The notes under the pieces: generated by a model
What the model saw: the letters and a program-made list of their open reading frames with translations, nothing else
The model's database searches: none
What the model was told of the DNA's origin: nothing
From: an uncultured Rhizobiaceae group bacterium
GTDB taxonomy: Bacteria > Pseudomonadota > Alphaproteobacteria > Rhizobiales > Rhizobiaceae
Assembly (NCBI GenBank): GCA_937944075.1
Contig: CALDZZ010000094.1
Span: forward strand, 1-7,663
Direction: 5' to 3'
DNA: 7,663 nucleotides
Program-made: the position numbers and the translations under genes
Shown: positions 1 through 7,112 of the stretch, piece by piece
Position numbering within the stretch: the stretch's first letter is position 1
Layout: every line of letters starts with the position of its first letter

Positions 1-86
1 TTCATACGGATGCAGACATTGAGAACCTTGTCAGTGCCCTGTCCGACCTCTGGTCACAATGCGCCTTGGCGCGGTCAGTCGCTTAA
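1..86 (+). CDS. hemA: 5-aminolevulinate synthase, C-terminal end (partial)
   Basis: The + strand frame whose first full codon begins at 3 is open from the window edge to a TAA at 84-86 and gives 27 residues. It begins HTDADIENLV, continues SALSDLWSQC and ends ALARSVA. This closely resembles the C-terminus of rhizobial 5-aminolevulinate synthase as I remember it (a stretch like HSDADIEHLV, then LWSRCALARAVA). That enzyme is a PLP-dependent alpha-oxoamine synthase that condenses glycine and succinyl-CoA in the first step of the C4 haem pathway in alphaproteobacteria. The catalytic lysine and cofactor site lie outside the window, so the call rests on the tail alone. Another alpha-oxoamine synthase is possible. 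The gene converges on the next one with a 5-nt gap, and no terminator hairpin is visible between them. Confidence 0.72.
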   Translation, partial: HTDADIENLVSALSDLWSQCALARSVA

Positions 87-91
87 GACAT

Positions 92-1441
92 TCAGGACAA
101 TCGGTTTCCGGTAATTGACAGATTGCGGAATTGTTTTGTGCCATCCCGCACTAGATCTCCCGTTACGGCTTCTTGCCATCTATAGCCAACGATCCCGCGC
201 TTTGCCTTGTTAATGACGTTGTTGGTGATGGACACGTCGCCAGTACCCTCAACCACACTGACGTAAAATCCGGTTTTGGTATCACGGATAATATTATTGC
301 TTGCAGAAACATTGCGAAGATATTCACCCCAACCAAGCAACATGCCAAAGCGTGATGTGCTTTCAATTACATTTCCCGTAATTGCGATGTCCGCTTCTGC
401 AAGAATGCCAGTACCAAACACATGGGTCTCATCTGCGTAGGGTACATTTTCATGCACATTGCGCACGATATTGTTTGAGCAGACTGTAAGACGTCCACCA
501 TGATCCAGATTTGCTATGGAAATACCGCGCGCTGCACCATCCACGATATTTCCCGATATGAGCGCGCCCTGAAATGCAAATTCGGAATAGATGGAAGTCT
601 CACCTGCACGCAGACAGGTATTATTGGTAATCTGGATATTGCTGCAAGAGTTTGAACGGATAGTAGAATAGGCACAATCCGTAACGTGATTATTGGAAAT
701 CATGACACCATCAGCTTGCCATGTGTTGATGCCATTGCCGTATTGACCTGTTCCGCCACTGACGGCAGAGATGAATTTGACGCGGTTATTGGTAATGATG
801 GTATTGTCGTAACCGCGTTCGCGTCGATAAACCAGAATACCTGCATTTGCACATTCTGAAACCACGTTTTCAGATATCATCAAACCAGTATTAGCCTGGC
901 CGACAATCCCTGCTGTACCAACAGCTGTATCAACCCGGTTTTTGGATACCCTGCCTGCAGAGCCTGAAACCTCAATGCCTGATTGAGAAGCGTTTGAGAT
1001 GGAACAGTGTTCAATCAGAACATGCTTGGCATTTGCAATTCGAATATTGGCTTTTGAATAGTCTTTTACAGGCTGCAAGCCGCCATCAACGGTTATCCCA
1101 ACCAGTTCAACATGGTTGGCATTTTCGCTATATATAAAATGATCACTGCCGGTATATTCAAACACGCTGGCGCCATTAACGCCAATAAGACGTGAGTTTT
1201 CAGGCAAGGTCAAATTGGAGATTTTATACCTGCCAGGTTCAATGAATACGGCCTGATTGTTGCGTGAAGCCTTGTTGAGTATTTTCTGCAAAATCTTGCC
1301 CTGATCACCGGCAGACCCTGCCTGCAAACCCATGGAATTGGCGTTGATCCCGCCAAAGACTTGCTGAGCAAAGGCTTGTGAGTTCGCAAGAGCAACACTG
1401 CCTGCGCCAAGTCCGGCCAAAAAATTTCTGCGAGTAATCAT
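92..1441 (-). CDS. Tat-exported right-handed beta-helix repeat protein (TIGR03808-like), function unknown
   Basis: This 449-residue protein has a twin-arginine signal at its N-terminus (TRRNFLA, residues 3-9), a short hydrophobic stretch, and a likely signal peptidase site after AFA at residue 25. It should therefore be exported folded to the periplasm or beyond. After an Ala/Gly-rich linker, the segment around 64-120 (AVFIEPGRYKI, then LIGVNG) resembles the start of pectate-lyase-type beta helices. From about 140 to the end, degenerate coils of the form I-x-x-N-x-V/I-x(5-7)-G-I recur, for example SKNRV 166-170, SENVV 190-194, TGNVI 355-359, SNNII 381-385 and TNNVI 406-410. This is the pattern of the family named twin-arg-translocated uncharacterized repeat protein, common in Hyphomicrobiales, and the length fits. 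I see no convincing catalytic triad. The ATG at 1441 has a good GAGGTG site just upstream. Carbohydrate binding or lysis would be a guess from the fold. Confidence 0.85.
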   Translation of the reverse strand: MITRRNFLAGLGAGSVALANSQAFAQQVFGGINANSMGLQAGSAGDQGKILQKILNKASRNNQAVFIEPGRYKISNLTLPENSRLIGVNGASVFEYTGSDHFIYSENANHVELVGITVDGGLQPVKDYSKANIRIANAKHVLIEHCSISNASQSGIEVSGSAGRVSKNRVDTAVGTAGIVGQANTGLMISENVVSECANAGILVYRRERGYDNTIITNNRVKFISAVSGGTGQYGNGINTWQADGVMISNNHVTDCAYSTIRSNSCSNIQITNNTCLRAGETSIYSEFAFQGALISGNIVDGAARGISIANLDHGGRLTVCSNNIVRNVHENVPYADETHVFGTGILAEADIAITGNVIESTSRFGMLLGWGEYLRNVSASNNIIRDTKTGFYVSVVEGTGDVSITNNVINKAKRGIVGYRWQEAVTGDLVRDGTKQFRNLSITGNRLS

Positions 1442-1445
1442 GTTT

Positions 1446-1451
1446 CACCTC
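1446..1451 (-). promoter_or_regulatory. Ribosome binding site of the Tat repeat protein gene
   Basis: On the - strand the bases GAGGTG lie 4 nt before the ATG at 1441 (GAGGTGAAACATG). They match the anti-Shine-Dalgarno sequence. Together with the twin-arginine motif that begins three residues later, they fix the start codon. Confidence 0.7.
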
Positions 1452-1508
1452 AAGTTTTCTTCTAAATATGCAGGAAACATGCCATTTTCTTTAAATCAGC
1501 CTTTGCGA

Positions 1509-1537
1509 TTGACGGCAGAAATAAATATGTATGTGTA
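1509..1537 (+). promoter_or_regulatory. Weak sigma70-type promoter candidate for the HerA-like ATPase gene
   Basis: In the divergent intergenic region, TTGACG at 1509-1514 matches the -35 consensus at five of six positions. The -10 is poor: TGTGTA at 1532-1537 (17-nt spacer) or TATGTG at 1530-1535 (15-nt spacer). The element lies 38-67 nt ahead of the ATG at 1576, a sensible distance. Only the -35 half is persuasive, so treat this as a candidate. No comparably good promoter was found for the gene leaving on the - strand. Confidence 0.25.
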
Positions 1538-1562
1538 AGGCACGAGAGATACATGTGGGCAC

Positions 1563-1569
1563 AAGGGAG
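1563..1569 (+). promoter_or_regulatory. Ribosome binding site that decides the start of the HerA-like ATPase
   Basis: AAGGGAG lies 6 nt before the ATG at 1576. An in-frame ATG also exists 45 nt upstream at 1531. It has no comparable purine-rich site, and the 15 residues it would add do not resemble the family N-terminus, so the 1576 start is preferred. Confidence 0.7.
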
Positions 1570-1575
1570 CACATC

Positions 1576-3165
1576 ATGAAAAAAGACGGCGAATTATATA
1601 TCGGTACCAGCAGAAACCCCGATGACAGCCTTAACAAGGGTGAGTTTCTCAATCTTAAACTTGCCAATCGGCACGGATTGATTACCGGTGCCACGGGTAC
1701 TGGTAAAACAGTATCCCTGCAAATTCTGACCGAAGGCTTTTCGAATGCAGGTGTTCCTGTTTTTTGTGCTGACGTTAAAGGCGATTTGTCCGGTCTGGCT
1801 GCCAAAGGGGAAGCAAAGGACTTTCTACAAAAAAGGGCTGATGACATTGGCCTGGATGATTATCAGTTTCAGGAATTTCCGGTTATTTTCTGGGACCTTT
1901 TTGGCAAACAGGGACATCAGGTACGTACCACCATGTCGGAAATGGGGCCATTGCTTCTTGCCCGCCTGCTGGATTTGAATGAAACGCAGGAAGGTGTTTT
2001 GAACATTGCCTTCAAGCTTGCTGATGATGAAGGCATGCTTCTATTGGATATGAAAGACCTGCGTTCCCTGTTGATCTCCATGGGGGAGCGTTCTTCTGAA
2101 CTGACTTCTGCTTATGGTTATGTTTCTAAACCATCAATTGGCGCGATCCAAAGGCAACTCTTGGTGCTTGAACAACAGGGAGGTGAAGGCTTTTTTGCCG
2201 AGCCTGCACTCAAGATTTCTGATCTCATGCGCACAACCCGTGATGGACGTGGCGCGATCAGCATTCTGGCAGCAGACGAACTCATGCGTTCGCCAAGGCT
2301 TTATTCAACCTTTCTGCTATGGCTCCTTTCAGAATTGTTTGAAGAGCTGCCGGAAGTTGGTGACATGGATAAACCAAAACTTGTCTTCTTCTTTGATGAA
2401 GCGCATCTGATGTTTGATGAGGCGCCAAAAATCCTGGTCGAAAAAGTTGAGCAAATGGTCAAGCTTATTCGCTCCAAGGGTGTGGGCGTTTACTTTGTTA
2501 CCCAAAACCCCGTTGATATTCCCGATGGGGTGTTGTCCCAATTGGGCAACCGTATTCAACATGCCCTAAGAGCGTTCACGCCAAAGGAACAAAAGGCGGT
2601 GCGTGTTGCTGCTGACACTTTCAGGCCCAACCCTGCCTTTGAGGCAAAGAAAGTCATTACAGAACTGGGCGTTGGTGAGGCGCTGGTATCGACCTTGATG
2701 AAAAAGGGTGTGCCATCCATGGTTGAACGCACACTGGTACGTCCGCCAGCTTCAAGACTTGGTCCCCTGACAAAAAAAGAGCGAGATGAAATCATCAAGA
2801 TGAGCCCAGTAGCCGGGCAGTATGACAAGATGGTTGATCGTGAATCGGCTTACGAAATGCTCAAGAAGGCTGCATCGGATGCTGCAAGAGCCGAAGAGGA
2901 ACAACAAAAACTGGAGGATGAGGAGAGAGAAGAAAACGGTAGGGTCCGCAAAAGCAGATCAGGGTTTCAATTACCTGATTTTGATCGCGATGACAGGCCG
3001 ACAAAACGCTCACGCTCAAAATCCAGGTCTCGAAGAAAAAAGGGTCGAAGTGGTCGCCAGTCTGTAACAGAGGCTGCGGTGAAAACGGTAACCCGTACGA
3101 TTGCAAGTTCTCTTGGAAGAGCGCTGGTGCGGGGTATTTTGGGAAGCCTGAAAAAAGGGTTCTAG
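1576..3165 (+). CDS. HerA-like helicase/translocase-type ATPase, DUF853 (YjgR family)
   Basis: The product is 529 residues from the preferred ATG. Seen directly: a Walker A loop GATGTGKT at 38-45 preceded by NRHGLI; a Walker B strand KLVFFFDEAH at 268-277 with the DE pair at 274-275; a sensor-like TQNP at 309-312; and the segment NRIQHALRAFTPKEQKA at 325-341. This combination is characteristic of the DUF853 branch of HerA/FtsK-type P-loop ATPases, whose E. coli member is YjgR. The family is presumed to form ring-shaped ATP-driven motors, but its physiological role is poorly defined. A charged, probably coiled-coil stretch (about 425-455) leads into a Ser/Arg/Lys-rich tail (478-494) and a conserved-looking end, RALVRGILGSL (516-526). 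There is no signal peptide or membrane span, so it should be cytosolic. No nuclease partner such as NurA lies beside it. The gene is monocistronic in appearance, closed by a strong terminator. Confidence 0.9.
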   Translation: MKKDGELYIGTSRNPDDSLNKGEFLNLKLANRHGLITGATGTGKTVSLQILTEGFSNAGVPVFCADVKGDLSGLAAKGEAKDFLQKRADDIGLDDYQFQEFPVIFWDLFGKQGHQVRTTMSEMGPLLLARLLDLNETQEGVLNIAFKLADDEGMLLLDMKDLRSLLISMGERSSELTSAYGYVSKPSIGAIQRQLLVLEQQGGEGFFAEPALKISDLMRTTRDGRGAISILAADELMRSPRLYSTFLLWLLSELFEELPEVGDMDKPKLVFFFDEAHLMFDEAPKILVEKVEQMVKLIRSKGVGVYFVTQNPVDIPDGVLSQLGNRIQHALRAFTPKEQKAVRVAADTFRPNPAFEAKKVITELGVGEALVSTLMKKGVPSMVERTLVRPPASRLGPLTKKERDEIIKMSPVAGQYDKMVDRESAYEMLKKAASDAARAEEEQQKLEDEEREENGRVRKSRSGFQLPDFDRDDRPTKRSRSKSRSRRKKGRSGRQSVTEAAVKTVTRTIASSLGRALVRGILGSLKKGF

Positions 3166-3209
3166 ATCCCTTGAGAACAAAATTCCGTTTTTGAAAAAAA
3201 ACAGATTGC

Positions 3210-3254
3210 AAAACTCTCCCAATCCTGACAAAGCGGGTTTGGGAGAGTTTTTTT
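3210..3254 (+). terminator. Rho-independent terminator of the HerA-like ATPase gene
   Basis: A perfect 12-bp inverted repeat (AAACTCTCCCAA at 3211-3222, TTGGGAGAGTTT at 3239-3250) can be extended inward past one T-T mismatch by two C-G pairs, leaving a 10-nt loop. It is followed by an uninterrupted T run at 3248-3254. It begins 45 nt after the ATPase stop and ends 27 nt before the MFS start. The A-rich left flank gives some function on the - strand too, but no gene there needs it. The remaining intergenic bases hold no clear promoter. Confidence 0.9.
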
Positions 3255-3281
3255 ATTATCTGATGATTTTGGAATTGAGTC

Positions 3282-4571
3282 ATGCTCCGTCAAATATTTC
3301 CGGTTACAGCCCTTTTTATCAGTACATTCTTCCTGCTTGCAGGGGGAGGAATGCAATCCGTTCTTTTGCCGGTCCGTGGACAACTGGAAGGGTTTAGTGC
3401 CTCGCAAATAGGCTTGATCGGAACCGGCTGGGCAGCAGGCTTTACCATTGGTTGCATGATTGTTCCTCACCTTGTGAGACGCGTCGGGCATGTCAGAACC
3501 TTTGGTGCTCTGGCGGCAATTTTGGCGTCAGTTGTTTTGTTGAATGGCATGATTATTGAAGCTTATACCTGGATATTGCTACGCGCCCTTGCAGGGTTCT
3601 GTTTTTCCGGATCATACATGATTATTGAAAGCTGGTTGAATGAGCGCGTTTCGGATGAAAACCGGGGTGCGATGTTCTCGGTTTACATGATTGTTTCCCA
3701 AACAGCCTTCATGAGTGGGCAATACATGCTTGTGATTGCCAATCCTTCAAAGGAAACGCTTTTCATGTTGGGCGCTATTTTGTATAGCCTTGCGGTAATA
3801 CCAACCGCACTGTCAAAGGCTCAGTCACCTGCGCCCTTGACGCAGGTGAAAATTGACCTGAAAGGCATGTATACCAATTCGCCTGCAGCCTTTGTAGGGT
3901 CACTGATTGCCGGTATTCTGGCAGGCTCCTTTCAGAGTTTTGCACCTGTCTTTGGAGTGGAACAGGGCATGTCTAGTGCGAATATTGCCAACATGGTTGT
4001 ATTGGTCATGTTGGGCGCACTGGTGTTTCAATATCCGCTTGGCAAATTGTCTGACATGGTTGACCGTCGCTACGTCATGGTAGGGTTGAGCCTGTTGGGA
4101 ACCCTGGTTGGTTTCATGATATCAGGCTATTCCGTCAATGGAGCTGATCCGCAACTTGCCTTCTTTGGTCTGATGGTTTTATTGGGTGGGTTTGTCTATC
4201 CGATTTACGGTCTGGTGAATGCGCACGCTAATGACCACGCCAATCCCGATGACTTCGTCAAGATTTCATCCAGCCTTCTGATTTTGTATGGCATCGGGAA
4301 CATGATTGGCCCGCTGGTAACAGGTCCGGCCATGGAAATGTTTGGGACACAGGCACTCTTCCAGATTATTGGCGGGTCACATCTGTTATTGGCTATTCAC
4401 ATGGCATACCGTATCACCAGACGTGAAGCACCAGATGATGAGCAGGTGATGGATTATCAGGTAACACCAATTGCAACCATGGCACCAACCGCGGAAAGCT
4501 ACGCGCTTGATCCACGCTCAGACGCAGAGACCTATATGTCTGAAGATGAAAGTCCCAAGGCTGCTGAGTGA
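3282..4571 (+). CDS. MFS transporter, YcaD-like
   Basis: This 429-residue protein is strongly hydrophobic in a pattern that fits 12 membrane spans. Two six-span halves are separated by a polar loop near 180-200, and the cytoplasmic C-terminal tail is acidic (about 380-429). Family marks seen: ESWLNERVSDENRG at 116-129 after the fourth span; a motif-A-like PLGKLSDMVDRR at 252-263 in the loop of the second half; and AHANDHANPDDF (314-325) leading to LILYGIGNMIGP (333-344). These resemble the YcaD-like branch of the major facilitator superfamily, whose substrates are mostly unknown. It should sit in the inner membrane and use a proton or ion gradient. The ATG at 3282 places the first span at the very N-terminus, as expected. 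The upstream purine tract (GGAATTGAG) is only a moderate ribosome site. The C-terminal tail is longer than in E. coli YcaD. The gene converges on the TRAP receptor gene with a single base between the stops. Confidence 0.87.
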   Translation: MLRQIFPVTALFISTFFLLAGGGMQSVLLPVRGQLEGFSASQIGLIGTGWAAGFTIGCMIVPHLVRRVGHVRTFGALAAILASVVLLNGMIIEAYTWILLRALAGFCFSGSYMIIESWLNERVSDENRGAMFSVYMIVSQTAFMSGQYMLVIANPSKETLFMLGAILYSLAVIPTALSKAQSPAPLTQVKIDLKGMYTNSPAAFVGSLIAGILAGSFQSFAPVFGVEQGMSSANIANMVVLVMLGALVFQYPLGKLSDMVDRRYVMVGLSLLGTLVGFMISGYSVNGADPQLAFFGLMVLLGGFVYPIYGLVNAHANDHANPDDFVKISSSLLILYGIGNMIGPLVTGPAMEMFGTQALFQIIGGSHLLLAIHMAYRITRREAPDDEQVMDYQVTPIATMAPTAESYALDPRSDAETYMSEDESPKAAE

Positions 4572-4572
4572 A

Positions 4573-5658
4573 TTATCCGCGTGTAGAAAGAAATGCTCGA
4601 ATTGAAATCTTCGACCATGGGTCGAGGTGCCTTGCTGCCTTCTGGTAACTGGCAACAATATCACCTGTCAGGGCGTCCTTCTCAGCAAGTTCTTGCATAA
4701 CCTCAACCGTCGCTGATTTTGCAGCAGAAAGAATGGCATCCGGATATTGCCTGATTTCAACACCCTGATTGGAAACCAGATCCTCCAGACTAGTGGCATT
4801 GTTCCATTCAGCTTCGCCAAGAGAGTAAATATTTTCAGCTTCGCACGCCACGGCAACGATTGCCTGCAAGTCCTTGGATAAACCATTGTAGGCAGCCTTT
4901 GAAACAAGTGCCTCGCCCGTTCCATTAGGTTCATGAAACCCGGGAGAATAGTAATATTTGGCAGCCTTGTGAAAGCCCATTGCAGCATCACTGAATGGCC
5001 CGAGAAATTCGGTCGCATCAATGACGCCTGTTTTGAGGCTGGTGAAAATTTCAGAAGGTGGAAGTCCCACAGGAACAGCACCAAGCTTTGTCATTACAGC
5101 GCCGCCATATCCTGGCATCCTGATTTTCAGTCCCTTGAGATCGTCCAGGCTGTTGATCGGTTCCTTGTACCAGCCACCCATTTGGTAACCAGTATTTCCC
5201 GCCATGAAAGGTTTGATACCAGCAGCGTCATAAAGTCTATCCCAAAGCGCCTGGCCGCCGCCGTGATTGATCCACGTTATATGCTCTATCGGAGTCAGGC
5301 CAAAGGGTGCAGCTGTAAAAATCGGTGCTGCCGAGAATTTGCCAGCCCAAAACAATGGTGCTGTATGAGCCATTTCAGCCACGCCATTGGAAACTGCATC
5401 AAATGTACCAAGGCCTGGAACAATCTCACCGGCGGCATAAAGTTTAACCCTCAGGCGACCATCAGAAAGGGTTGTTATCCGATCGGCCAGTCGTTGCGCT
5501 GTGATGCCGGGGCCTGGGAGGTTTTTAGGCCATGAGGTTACCATACGCCATTCAATCCTGCTTTGGGCAATAGCCGGTGTGGCAAGGGCAGGTAGGGTAG
5601 CTGAACCAGCCAGCAGACCCAGGGTTTTACGACGTGAAAGGGCTTTTGTTTTGGACAC
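4573..5658 (-). CDS. TRAP transporter solute-binding protein, DctP/TakP-like
   Basis: The 361-residue product starts with GTG directly after the thiD TAA. GGAG (5666-5669) sits 7 nt upstream inside the thiD end, which supports this start and translational coupling. A Tat-type signal (SRRKTLGLL, 8-16) ends at a likely cleavage site AIA|Q after residue 31, so the mature protein is periplasmic. The rest follows the DctP family and most resembles TakP, the Rhodobacter 2-oxoacid receptor: AAGEIVPGL (75-83), NTGYQMGGWYKEPIN (155-169), LKIRMPGYGG (177-186, with the expected substrate-contacting Arg180), and DATEFLGPFSD (214-224). In TakP the pair at 217-218 is Glu-Trp; here it is Glu-Phe. No DctQ or DctM membrane subunit lies in the window, so this is an orphan receptor or one that uses distant subunits. 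The ligand is unknown. A carboxylate is expected from the family; a thiamine-related ligand is suggested only by its operon. Confidence 0.9.
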   Translation of the reverse strand: MSKTKALSRRKTLGLLAGSATLPALATPAIAQSRIEWRMVTSWPKNLPGPGITAQRLADRITTLSDGRLRVKLYAAGEIVPGLGTFDAVSNGVAEMAHTAPLFWAGKFSAAPIFTAAPFGLTPIEHITWINHGGGQALWDRLYDAAGIKPFMAGNTGYQMGGWYKEPINSLDDLKGLKIRMPGYGGAVMTKLGAVPVGLPPSEIFTSLKTGVIDATEFLGPFSDAAMGFHKAAKYYYSPGFHEPNGTGEALVSKAAYNGLSKDLQAIVAVACEAENIYSLGEAEWNNATSLEDLVSNQGVEIRQYPDAILSAAKSATVEVMQELAEKDALTGDIVASYQKAARHLDPWSKISIRAFLSTRG

Positions 5659-6468
5659 TTATTTGCTCCAGAGATTATGGAAATGATGTATGGGGCCTGA
5701 ACCCTCGCCAACATTGAGTTCATCAGAATGGGCAATCGCCCCGGTTAGCCATGCCTTTGCCGTTTTGACGGCTTCCTGCAAAGTAGCTCCATGTGCCAAG
5801 TGTGAGGCTATGGCTGAGGACAAGGAACATCCGGTACCATGGGTGTTTTGCGTATCAATCCGCTCAGCTGAAATCCAGAGTTCATCATTCGGTGTTTTCA
5901 GTAAATCTGCGCATTGATCATTTTCACTGTGGCCACCTTTTACCAAAACAGCCTTTGCCCCTTCATCCAGCAATTGCTGCGCCTGAAGGATCATGGTTTC
6001 ATTGGTTGTGGCAAGCGGTTGGCCGGTCAGTTTTGCAGCTTCATGCAAATTGGGCGTTATCAAATCAGCAACTGGCATGAGAACGCTTTTCACCGCATCT
6101 ACCGCATCATCTGCCAAGAGCGGATCTCCTGATGTTGTTACCATAACAGGATCAAATACGATATTTTTTGCGTTATGTTTTTCAAGACTGTCTCTAACCG
6201 TCTCGATCACTGCGACTTGCGATAACATGCCGATCTTTACTGCGTGAATGTCAATGTCAGAAAAAACTGCATCCATTTGTGCCGAGATAAACTCCGTCGG
6301 CACATCATGGACTGCTGTTACGCCTTGTGTGTTTTGTGCCGTGAGGGCAGTAAGGACACTGGCGCCAAACGTCCTGTTTGCAGAAAAGGATTTTAAATCA
6401 GCTTGAATGCCGGCTCCACCACCGGAGTCTGATCCTGCAATGGTAAGGGTATTTGGTATTTGTGTCAT
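5659..6468 (-). CDS. thiD: Bifunctional hydroxymethylpyrimidine kinase / phosphomethylpyrimidine kinase
   Basis: ThiD phosphorylates 4-amino-5-hydroxymethyl-2-methylpyrimidine (HMP) to HMP-P and then HMP-PP, the pyrimidine half of thiamine. The 269-residue product shows the whole ribokinase-like fold signature: TIAGSDSGGGAGIQADLKSF (8-27), ALTAQNTQGV (41-50), VKIGML (77-82), VFDPVMVTTSG (104-114), LITPNLHEA (136-144), VLVKGGH (174-180) and THGTGCSLSSAIA (209-221). The last carries the GTGC anion-hole loop with Cys214. Length is normal for a stand-alone ThiD, and it is not fused to ThiE. The ATG overlaps the thiE TGA by 4 nt (ATGA at 6465-6468), so reinitiation or coupling is likely. Its own upstream purines (AAGGCGGGA) form only a modest ribosome site. 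PdxK/PdxY-type pyridoxal kinases share the fold but not this set of motifs or this operon. Confidence 0.96.
   Translation of the reverse strand: MTQIPNTLTIAGSDSGGGAGIQADLKSFSANRTFGASVLTALTAQNTQGVTAVHDVPTEFISAQMDAVFSDIDIHAVKIGMLSQVAVIETVRDSLEKHNAKNIVFDPVMVTTSGDPLLADDAVDAVKSVLMPVADLITPNLHEAAKLTGQPLATTNETMILQAQQLLDEGAKAVLVKGGHSENDQCADLLKTPNDELWISAERIDTQNTHGTGCSLSSAIASHLAHGATLQEAVKTAKAWLTGAIAHSDELNVGEGSGPIHHFHNLWSK
5666..5669 (-). promoter_or_regulatory. Ribosome binding site of the TRAP receptor gene, inside thiD
   Basis: GGAG on the - strand, 7 nt before the GTG at 5658, lies in the last codons of thiD. It supports use of the GTG and coupling of receptor translation to thiD. Confidence 0.6.
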
Positions 6469-7112
6469 TGTCCCGCCTTTTCAATGAGTGCCTTTAAGTC
6501 TCTTGTTGCCTTGCCAACATCTTCAGCCATGAAAAGGGCAGAGATCATGGCAACACCGTCACATCCCGCTTCAAAAAGTTGACCAATATTGCTTTCATTT
6601 ATGCCTGCGATGGCACCGACAGGAAGATTGGGCTGACGCGATTTCAATAGTTGGGCAATTTTTGTCCAGCCATCGATACCAACGGATACAGGATTATCCT
6701 TTGAAAGGGTTTCAAACACGCCTCCAACAAAGGCATAATCGAGTACCTCTATAGGTGCTTGGTTGGCGTGTTCTGGCGTTTTGATGGAAAGCCCGATAAT
6801 TGCCTTCTTGCCAAGAAGTTGGCGTGCATCTTCTGCCTTCATGTCTTCCTGCCCCAGGTGAACACCATCTGCTTTTGCTGCGAGCGTAATATCGACACGG
6901 TCATTAATGATAAGTGGAACACCTGTTCCCTCAAGCGCAAGTTTGATGTCCCTTGCCATATCAATCATGGTGCGAATGTCATTTTGCTTGTCGCGATACT
7001 GGATGAGCGTGGCGCCATTTTCGGCAGCCTCTTTTGCCAGCTCGGGCAATGGTCTCCCCAGACTGCGATTGGGATCGACAATTCCGTATAGTGAAACATC
7101 AACCAGATTCAT
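6465..7112 (-). CDS. thiE: Thiamine phosphate synthase (thiamine-phosphate pyrophosphorylase)
   Basis: ThiE joins HMP-PP and hydroxyethylthiazole phosphate to make thiamine monophosphate in the cytosol. The 215-residue TIM barrel has the expected landmarks: YGIVDPN (9-15), LIQYRDK (36-42) for diphosphate binding, IINDRVDI (68-75), ADGVHLGQED (81-90), IIGLSIKTPE (105-114), and FVGGVFETLSKDNP (128-141). The last replaces the common GPVFPTxTK loop in the way often seen in alphaproteobacterial ThiE. PVGAIAGI (164-171) and GCDGVAMISALF (183-194) bind the thiazole phosphate. A GAGGA site lies 4 nt before the ATG at 7112, and that ATG overlaps the thiM TGA by 4 nt. The product sits between both kinases that supply its substrates. 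TenI-type homologues lack synthase activity, but the QYRDK and ND motifs and the operon favour true ThiE. Confidence 0.94.
   Translation of the reverse strand: MNLVDVSLYGIVDPNRSLGRPLPELAKEAAENGATLIQYRDKQNDIRTMIDMARDIKLALEGTGVPLIINDRVDITLAAKADGVHLGQEDMKAEDARQLLGKKAIIGLSIKTPEHANQAPIEVLDYAFVGGVFETLSKDNPVSVGIDGWTKIAQLLKSRQPNLPVGAIAGINESNIGQLFEAGCDGVAMISALFMAEDVGKATRDLKALIEKAGQ

Noticed and set aside
600..900. Recurring short words such as attggtaat that look like DNA repeats
   Set aside because: Spacing and sequence vary, and they encode the Asn-rich turns of the beta-helix protein; not a CRISPR or tandem DNA repeat.
1531..1575. Upstream in-frame ATG as start of the HerA-like ATPase
   Set aside because: No ribosome site precedes it, the added residues do not look like the family, and the ATG at 1576 has AAGGGAG at ideal spacing.
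2861..3283. Open frames on the - strand across the ATPase 3' end and the terminator
   Set aside because: Phe/Gln/Pro-rich composition, no recognisable motif, and they run through the terminator hairpin; they are complements of the real gene.
4611..4625. Inverted repeat TCGACC-ATG-GGTCGA as a terminator or operator
   Set aside because: Only 6-bp arms, no T run on either strand, and it encodes part of the receptor C-terminus.
4933..5535. A 200-codon open frame on the + strand antisense to the TRAP receptor
   Set aside because: It lies wholly inside a gene with clear family motifs, has cysteine-, histidine- and arginine-rich composition unlike a real protein, and no family motif or ribosome site.
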